Made by a program: the position numbers and the translations under genes. Below the pieces are notes generated by a model. The model ran no database searches, had not been told where the DNA came from, and saw nothing but the letters and a program-made list of their open reading frames with translations. From Palaemon carinicauda (taxonomy: Eukaryota; Arthropoda; Malacostraca; Decapoda; Palaemonidae), in assembly GCF_036898095.1 (NCBI RefSeq), contig NC_090768.1, positions 48,463,201 through 48,527,200 on the forward strand: a stretch of 64,000 nt of DNA. Direction: 5' to 3'. Every line of letters starts with the position of its first letter. Position 1 is the stretch's first letter. Of this stretch, positions 57,341-64,000 are shown one piece after another.

Positions 57341-58043
57341 ATGGGAGCGAGTAAATTACCGTGTACTCTCGGTGTCTCTATCTTCATCCTCGGGGAAAGA
57401 TTAGGTAACAATGTCTCTCCTATGGGGAGAGAACTTTTATCAATCAATCTTGATGTACTAAAAGTCTAAAAAGAGGAAAAAGAACAGTGACGTCCTTATT
57501 TCTTCTGACTAGCAGCGTGTTCCAAGCCCAATGATGCAAGGATCTGCTGTTAGCACAAAGAGACAAAGGAGCAGTAGAGGTGAAGAGTAACTTGAAGTTC
57601 TCCTTCCACTGATGGCGTGCAATGACATTTCATTCCTTCATAAGTTACGATGCCATCGTCATCAGTACAACACGCTAGCAATGATATTAACAGCAACAGT
57701 TATGTTGTTATTAGAAACAAAATACGTATACCTACAGGTTACACAGAAACTGTTAGTCTGCTATAGTTATCGGGAAAACTGCAACAATTTTTTACTTCCT
57801 TAAATTCCCTTGCACACAACAAACTGCTAACCATAAACTAAAGGAACACACAAAAAATTAAAACAGACAATTGCCTCCACAGTAAGTACAGTATGTCTGT
57901 ATTCTCCGGCAGCTGAAAAGAAAGTGGCTACTCAGTGTACTGGCCAACAACTACCGACCCTCGTTATAAATCTTAACTGCTGAAGTTCCAGCCAAGCTAA
58001 AAGCGTACTCTTATTATGAGATGACGAGGTTTTGTATAGGAAC

Positions 58044-59279
58044 TTTTTTTGGGGGTGGGGCTTAACGTTAATATTGAGCCAGTTTCGGGGACAGAGCAAT
58101 ATGAGCATCAGGGGAGGTTGATAGAAATGTGCTGGTAATTAGGCCTACTTTGATAAAAATGCTGTGCAGAACTACTGCAAGTTTGAATTCTTACCAGATT
58201 TCTCTAAAATAGTTTCCCAAAATATACTTTAATACTGTCATATCTACAACATATTTTGAGATAAAGGAGCATATGTAGATCAGTGGACACTGGTCACTTG
58301 AGGCATAGTGGATGTGAGGTTCAATTTCATTTAACTGAATCCAAGAGATATTGCGTAACCTAAAGTAACCCCACACCAGAACTTTACATACGTTACCGTG
58401 CAATCAACCACCCCATTTATATCTACTAAAACTAGTTGGCGGGAGTATGTGCTGTTCTACAAATACCCCAAGACAAACATTTTATGATGCATGACATTTT
58501 TTGTATGGGTGAGCTGTTAGAATTGTATGGTCCATGGAAATCTTACACATTTTGCTTTTACTAACATTTTCTTACTTCATTCTTGAAATTCTTGTGATCT
58601 AAGTACAATCAACACAGCCTTTGGCTCTGAATATATTCCTAATACCTCCTTTGATATTTTCCCCAGCATAGATCTATGGTTGTGCTGCACAACTGTTAAC
58701 TTAAGAGCATAAAAGGTAGAGCATAGCCTATTCACACAAAACAGAACAGCCCACCAGAAGTGTCCAAACATTAGTTGGATTGGATGATATTACTGCATAA
58801 GTTGCCATTGTTCGATAGCTCAAAATACTATGCACAATCGGTTAGAGCATTAAAAAAAACTCTTTTGAATACCACGAACCACAGGCGCAAATAAATACTG
58901 ACATAATAATAATTATATAATTCTTAAAAATTAAAGCCAAATTCCAATCTGACAGTGTTCGAACAGTGTGCTACCGGTAAAGCTCTACCTCAAGGTTGCT
59001 CATTGTTGCCTCATGTGACCTGCAAGGGGGGGGGGGGGGCCTTGCCCCAGTTAGGTTGGTGACCTGCTTTCTTACTAGGTTAGGTTAGCTACTTATCAAA
59101 TACTAAAACATTGAAGGCAAAGTCCTCGAAGACCCATGTGTTTGTACAATGTCTTCTGTGTCAGTACTTCGTAATTTGTAAACATTGTCGATGGTTCAGG
59201 TTCAGGTTCAGGTTCCGGGGTGAGGCATAGCCTTTACAACGGCGCCTCTAACGCTTATCTTCTTGTACTGTTTTGTCTT
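58044..59279. other. Nothing recognised; G-run and short tandem motifs
   Basis: Contains a run of 14 G at 59026-59039, two adjacent TTAGG-like units near 59075-59090 and four TTCAGG units at about 59190-59215. No gene or structured RNA recognised. Confidence 0.5.
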
Positions 59280-59900
59280 TTCTTCCACATTATGTTTAAT
59301 ACTTCTTTTTTCTTTTCTATATTTGTTTCACTAAATAAAAATAATCCTACTATTTTCTTTGGGTCTTCCTCGTATGGTTGTTGTAGCTCAATTACTTTAT
59401 TCCTTTCTTTTCTATATTCCTGGCAAAAAATAACAAAAAATGTATCAAATCTTCCTCCTCATTTTCACAAAAATTACAGTTTACATTCCCTCCATTGTGT
59501 CTATTTACAATATTTAGTTTTAACGTATTAGTTCTTGCTCTAAATATCACTGAAGCAAATGTATTGTCATAAATTAACTCTTCTTTAATTTCTTTCTTCC
59601 ACGTTCTATATATTTTTAGGCTCACTTTACTTTCTATTTCTTCTTTCCACTTTTCAGTATCCCACTTTCTGGTTTCCGTTTTTATTTCTGCCTTGTTCAT
59701 TCTTCTTATTTGTCTTATACCTAAACTTAATTCTTCCAAATACTTTGCAGGTTGTTTCCACCATCTTCCTTCTTTTTCTTGAATATCCTGGATAATTATT
59801 TTCAGTATTTCCTTCTTTCCATTCAGGGTGCGTTTTCACTTTCATGAGTAATTGTTTTCTCAGTAAAATTGGATAACAGACTAATTTTCCTGGCATATTT
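59280..59900 (-). pseudogene. LINE reverse-transcriptase C-terminal fragment
   Basis: The frame 59392-59739 reads WKKEIKEELIYDNTFAS, FRARTNTLKLN and VNCNFCENEEEDLIHFLL. This is the C-terminal region of non-LTR retrotransposon ORF2 proteins, with a CxxC...H zinc-knuckle-like motif. An upstream piece continues in another frame (59654-59896). Both ends are missing and frames are broken. The exact LINE clade is not determined. Confidence 0.65.
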
Positions 59901-60318
59901 CCATGTGTTTAGAAAGAATTTGACGATTTTTTTTTCTCAGAAATTCATCTGTTGTGGAGTTGAGACAGTCGATACCTAACTCCACAACTATGGATTTGAG
60001 CCAATAATCATCATCAGAAAAAAATATGCCAGAAAAACCATTCCGTTATCTACTGGGAATTATTGGCAACTTGTGCATTTTTACCTACTGGATTTATAAT
60101 TTTGGGCCACGGGATACTCGGATAGTATCAGGGAGGCCACTAAGCACCAAGGAGATGCAGGGGTCAGTGGCACTCGACGATTTAAGTTAAAAAAGGGGTA
60201 TTATAATAGTTTATTACAAGGTAATGTAACCTAGGGAAAAAACGACTTTTTTTCTCTAGAAAAAGGTTCGTTCTCTTCGAAAATGACATTCGTTCATGTC
60301 GGAAATTAATAGTTTCAG

Positions 60319-60395
<77 letters not shown>

Positions 60396-62192
60396 CAATA
60401 ATGGGGGACCCCGGAGGGAACTCGATGTAAAACTTTACCAAAAAAGGTTGGATAGCAAAATGGAAGGAAATGGAGGTGAATTCGAAGACTAATCCAGACA
60501 TAGGTGGTGTTATTCATGGTGTACAATAGAGTGGTAACCTAAACACACCACTTGGCAAAATGGACATAATAATTTCAAAGACTAGGCTTATTCTACTTCT
60601 AGCCCAGGTCACTCCTCTACCTTAAGGTAAATTACCGGTAAATTTAACTGGCCTACCCTAGCCCAGGCCTCGTTGGCGGCAAGAAACAAGATTTGCTTTC
60701 ATAAGACAACATACACATTAAAAGCCAACCTTAATAAATAAAAAGCAATGAGCACAAACCTTAAGATTTTTACTTGACGGTATATAACAATATCAACGAG
60801 GGTTAAAGTAAAGCACAGCTGTAGTTGCTGTACTGTTGTTTATGCTTGTTGTGAAGCTTCTTCTTCTTCTTCCAATTTGTCACTTGTCAGCACTACTGGG
60901 GATAAACGATTTTTCACAATTTGTTTTAATTCTTGCGTTTCTACTTTATTAAATAGGTACTTAAAATGATAAAGGATAATTATGCATTTTCCATTTTCTT
61001 CTTTAAAATACTTGTTCCTATCTTTTCCATCGTAGCGCATTTTCCTGCAACAATCTTCATTATAATAGCTGCACACGACGCTGCTAAACGTTTGTGTGCT
61101 TTCGAGTATTTATGCGTCTGGTTATTTATTTATCATTGTATATTTACTGTGGTCAAGGAGAAAACTAATTCCATTATAGTATTTATCATAGTTTGTGTCG
61201 ACTTTTTCAGTAAAATAGAGTACTGCATATATATACTGGTAGCTTCCTTGTAGTAAGTGTGGGAATAGTTAAGCTAGTATCGATGGCAGATGCAGAAATC
61301 TTGATTAGCCTTATGCGTTTCTATCTTTGATATTGGTTTATGACGATAATGACAGTCTTCCACGGGGGTGACTTTGGTTATCTTTATAGTTTAATCATGA
61401 ATATTTTTGTTACGAATATTTCTACAAATGATTTCCCAGAGTTACCAAAGAGACATAAGAACCATGACCTTACACCAACCGTAATAGGACTTGCACACAT
61501 TCTAACATGGTTTATTCCTTTAGTGTTCAATCAATAATAAAAACGACAGCATGACTCACTGTAAAGGCTCTCCGCCTTCCGTAGGAAAACTATGCATTTA
61601 CGGTTTTACCATGTTTGGTGACAGGAGTAGACCGACTAGTCTCGGCAGCTAAGTTGACACTTGTTACAATTGTTTTCATTAGATTTCGATCACAAGAAAG
61701 TTAATCGAATCTTAATTTAAATGTGTCAGTAATACATAATTCCCTGTATTTAATGTATCAAATGTTAACGAAATTTAAACTATATACATAAGCAGACATG
61801 CCAAATCAGTAAAACTAAATAGTTGATCTACTTAATCAAATCACGTTACCATAAAGTCATTTGAACTTCATAGATTTTCTTTCGTTCATAGAATATATAG
61901 AGAATTCGATTTCTGGTGGGATTTTTATGTATCGTAAGATAAAAAAAATTATTTTCCTTCCACATACAAAATTATCATCATATAATCATGAGTGTTAATG
62001 GTTTTAGTTCTATTTTATACAGCTTTGCGTTACGAAATTCAGAATGGTGGGAGAAAGATAGGTTGCCCAGCGGTAATAAACGACAGTAAAAATTTTGATG
62101 ATTGTGATATGATGAAAAAATCAAATAAAATGTTTTTTATGATGTTGTGAGGATAAACACATTCGACACGCAGGCTTTTACATGGACAAGGT

Positions 62193-62195
<3 letters not shown>
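59901..62195. other. No recognised gene; contains a TA microsatellite
   Basis: AT-rich sequence holding the TA array at 60319-60392. A minus-strand frame at 60840-61076 ends in an acidic stretch (SDKLEEEEEASQQA) but has no recognisable family or splice context. No upstream PLRG1 exon could be identified. Confidence 0.45.
60319..60392. repeat. (TA)n microsatellite
   Basis: Uninterrupted alternating A and T for about 74 bases. Confidence 0.97.

Positions 62196-62277
<82 letters not shown>
62196..62277. repeat. (GA)n microsatellite
   Basis: Uninterrupted GA dinucleotides for about 82 bases. Confidence 0.97.
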
Positions 62278-62279
<2 letters not shown>

Positions 62280-62383
62280 TACACACGTCCTAGGTGCGGT
62301 TGCCTTAGCTCAAAACCAAGGAAGATATTAACCTAATCATTTTATACCGCACTAAAACAACCGCTGTCAAATCTTGTTGACAT

Positions 62384-62399
62384 CATCATCATCATCATA

Positions 62400-62472
<73 letters not shown>

Positions 62473-62890
62473 CCAAGCTACAACCCTAGTTGGAAAGGCA
62501 AGATGCTATAAGCCCAAGGACTCCAATAGGGAAAAATAGCCCAGTGAGGAAAAGAAATGAGGAAATAAATAAATGATGAGAACAAATTAACAATAAATCA
62601 TTCTAAAAACAGTAACAGCGTCAAAATAGATATGCCATATATAAACTATTAACAACGTCAAAACAGATATATCACATATAGGCTAAACTATAAAAAGATT
62701 CATGTCAGCCTGGTCAACATAAAAACATTTGCTCCAACTTTGAACTTTTGAAGTTCTACTGATTCAACCACTCGATTAGGATGATTATTCCACAACTTGG
62801 TAACAGCTGGAATAAAACTTCTAGAATACTGTGTAGTAATGAGCCTCATGATGGAGAAGGCCTGGCTATTAGAATTAACTGAATACAACC
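62384..62890 (-). repeat. Dispersed LINE-like 3' end with (ATT)n tail
   Basis: Starts with a CAT/ATT trinucleotide array (62384-62472), then AAGCTACAACCCTAGTTGGA, GATGCTATAAGCCCAAGGAC and AATAGCCCAGTGAGG. Further in, the minus-strand frame 62700-62888 reads YSRSFIPAVTKLWNN and VELQKFKVGANVF, the sort of C-terminus found in non-LTR retrotransposon ORF2. Related copies lie at 21715, 29948, 30225 and 63446. Confidence 0.65.
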
Positions 62891-63181
62891 CTAGTTAATG
62901 ATTTGGACCCTAAGCAAGAAAGAAGACCACAAAGATCAAAAATTGGACTTGCACTGCAGTATTCTGCAATGAATATGGACTCCTGGGATTCGGTAGTCTA
63001 GAGGGACGAGAAAACTACTTTCAGTGATGTTCGTGGCAAATTTCTTTGTTGACATCATGACAGTGTAAAGCAAATAACATATACATTCGTTCTTTAAATA
63101 TCAGTTAGCTTTATATTGGCCTTGTTTTATAGGTCTATGCAGGTTATGACAGACGCTATTTGACTCGTTGATTTAATGTTT

Positions 63182-63302
<121 letters not shown>

Positions 63303-63445
63303 AAAATTCACAGGGAAACATGATGTTCAGATACAAAATAACCCCAAGGAAAATGTTGAAAGTATAAGATTAAGTCCTGACTAGTTTCGTGATACTTCTT
63401 CAGAGGGCTGATTTATTGAGCAAGGTCTATTTTTATTTTATAAGG

Positions 63446-63452
63446 TACATCA

Positions 63453-63499
<47 letters not shown>

Positions 63500-64000
63500 T
63501 GCTAAGCTACAACCCTAGTTGGAAAGGCAGGATGCTATAAGCCCAGGGGCTCCAACAAAGGAAAATAGTCCAGTGAAGAAAGAAAACAAGGAAAAATAAA
63601 ATATTTTAAGAACAGTCACATTAAAACAAATATCTCCTATACAAGCTATAAAAACTTTAACAAGAGGAAGATAAAATAGTGTGCCCGAGTGTACCCTCAA
63701 GCAAGAGAACTCTAACCCAAGACAGTGGAAGACCATGGTACAGAGACATGGCACTACCCAAGACTAGAGAACAATGGTTTGATTTTGGAGTGTCCATCTC
63801 CTATAAGAGCTCCTTACCATAGCTAAAGAGTCTCTTCTACCCTTACCAAGAGGAAAGTAGCCACTGAACAATTACAGTGCAGTAGTTAATCCTTGCTTGA
63901 TAAATTCAGTGTTGTCAGGTGTATGAAGACAGGGAGAGAATATGTAAATAATAGTCCAGACTATTCGGTGTGTGTTTAGGCAAAGGGAAAATTAACCGTA
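63446..64000 (-). repeat. Dispersed repeat copy with (ATT)n tail, runs off the window
   Basis: Inverted copy of 30225-30742: an ATT array at 63452-63496, then GCTAAGCTACAACCCTAGTT, TGTACCCTCAAGCAAGAGAA, GGCACTACCCAAGACTAGAG and TTCAGTGTTGTCAGGTGTAT. It reaches the right edge, so its 5' limit is unknown. Confidence 0.7.

Larger units (their letters stand above)
55135..58043 (-). mobile_element. DIRS-like copy B3, 5' part only (leader and gag)
   Basis: From about 55135 the sequence matches the B1 gag region (GAGGACCTGTCAAAAGGTATG here, CAGGACCTGCCAGAAGGCATG in B1 near 28370). On its 5' side it continues into a gag N-terminus with the DPH/CRG cysteine motif, then a repeat-rich leader. The sequence near 58011-58043 (ATGACGAGGTTTTGTATAGG) weakly resembles the right terminus predicted for this family. 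Pol, YR, ICR and the left terminus are absent. Confidence 0.6.

Noticed and set aside
59070..59215. Telomere-like repeats (TTAGG, TTCAGG)
   Set aside because: Only two to four units each, in ordinary interspersed sequence; not a telomeric array.
60840..61076. Minus-strand 78-residue frame with an acidic C-terminus (SDKLEEEEEASQQA)
   Set aside because: No family recognised, no clear splice context, and the upstream part looks non-coding. It could be a terminal exon of an unknown gene but the sequence alone does not support it.

Overview
This is a piece of a large, repeat-rich eukaryotic nuclear genome, almost certainly a decapod crustacean. I lean towards a caridean or palaemonid shrimp, but that is an inference from repeat types (DIRS-like retrotransposons, decapod dispersed repeats with ATT tails). 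The only host gene I can identify is PLRG1 (pleiotropic regulator 1, a WD40 spliceosome subunit), on the minus strand. Four consecutive coding exons are visible: 43382-44107, 31554-31748, 20920-21108 and 7820-7967. They encode the N-terminus and WD repeats 1-6. The last exon(s) lie beyond position 1 and a non-coding 5' exon lies somewhere to the right of 44112.

Everything else is intronic or flanking sequence filled with transposons. Seven DIRS-like tyrosine-recombinase retrotransposons are present, all in the same orientation as PLRG1. Family A has four copies with both ends intact: A1 1103-7488, A2 11270-17787, A3 34241-40773 and A4 47653-54149. Family B has three damaged copies: B1 23668-29957 (5' end lost), B2 31864-42370 (decayed and split by A3) and B3 55135-58043 (5' part only). 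Each family A copy carries inverted terminal repeats (ITRs) and an internal complementary region (ICR) that matches its own two joined ends, the hallmark of DIRS replication. The coding order in each is gag, then reverse transcriptase/RNase H/methyltransferase-like, then an overlapping tyrosine recombinase (YR). A2 is the most complete: gag and YR are open, and pol has two frameshifts. A4 sits inside a Tigger/pogo DNA transposon (45089-54711, TA duplication). A 1.05-kb element with pogo-like inverted repeats lies at 21981-23031.

The right 6 kb (58-64 kb) holds LINE debris, dispersed repeats with ATT tails and long microsatellites, with no recognisable host gene. tRNA-derived SINE copies lie at the left edge.

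The most interesting signals are in the DIRS elements. The two ITRs of one copy are nearly identical even where the interior was already defective, which suggests mobilisation in trans. A1 is a mosaic of two subfamilies with a duplicated gag. B1 encodes a long arginine-serine-proline repeat domain resembling SR splicing factors. B1's ICR still records the terminus that the element has lost.
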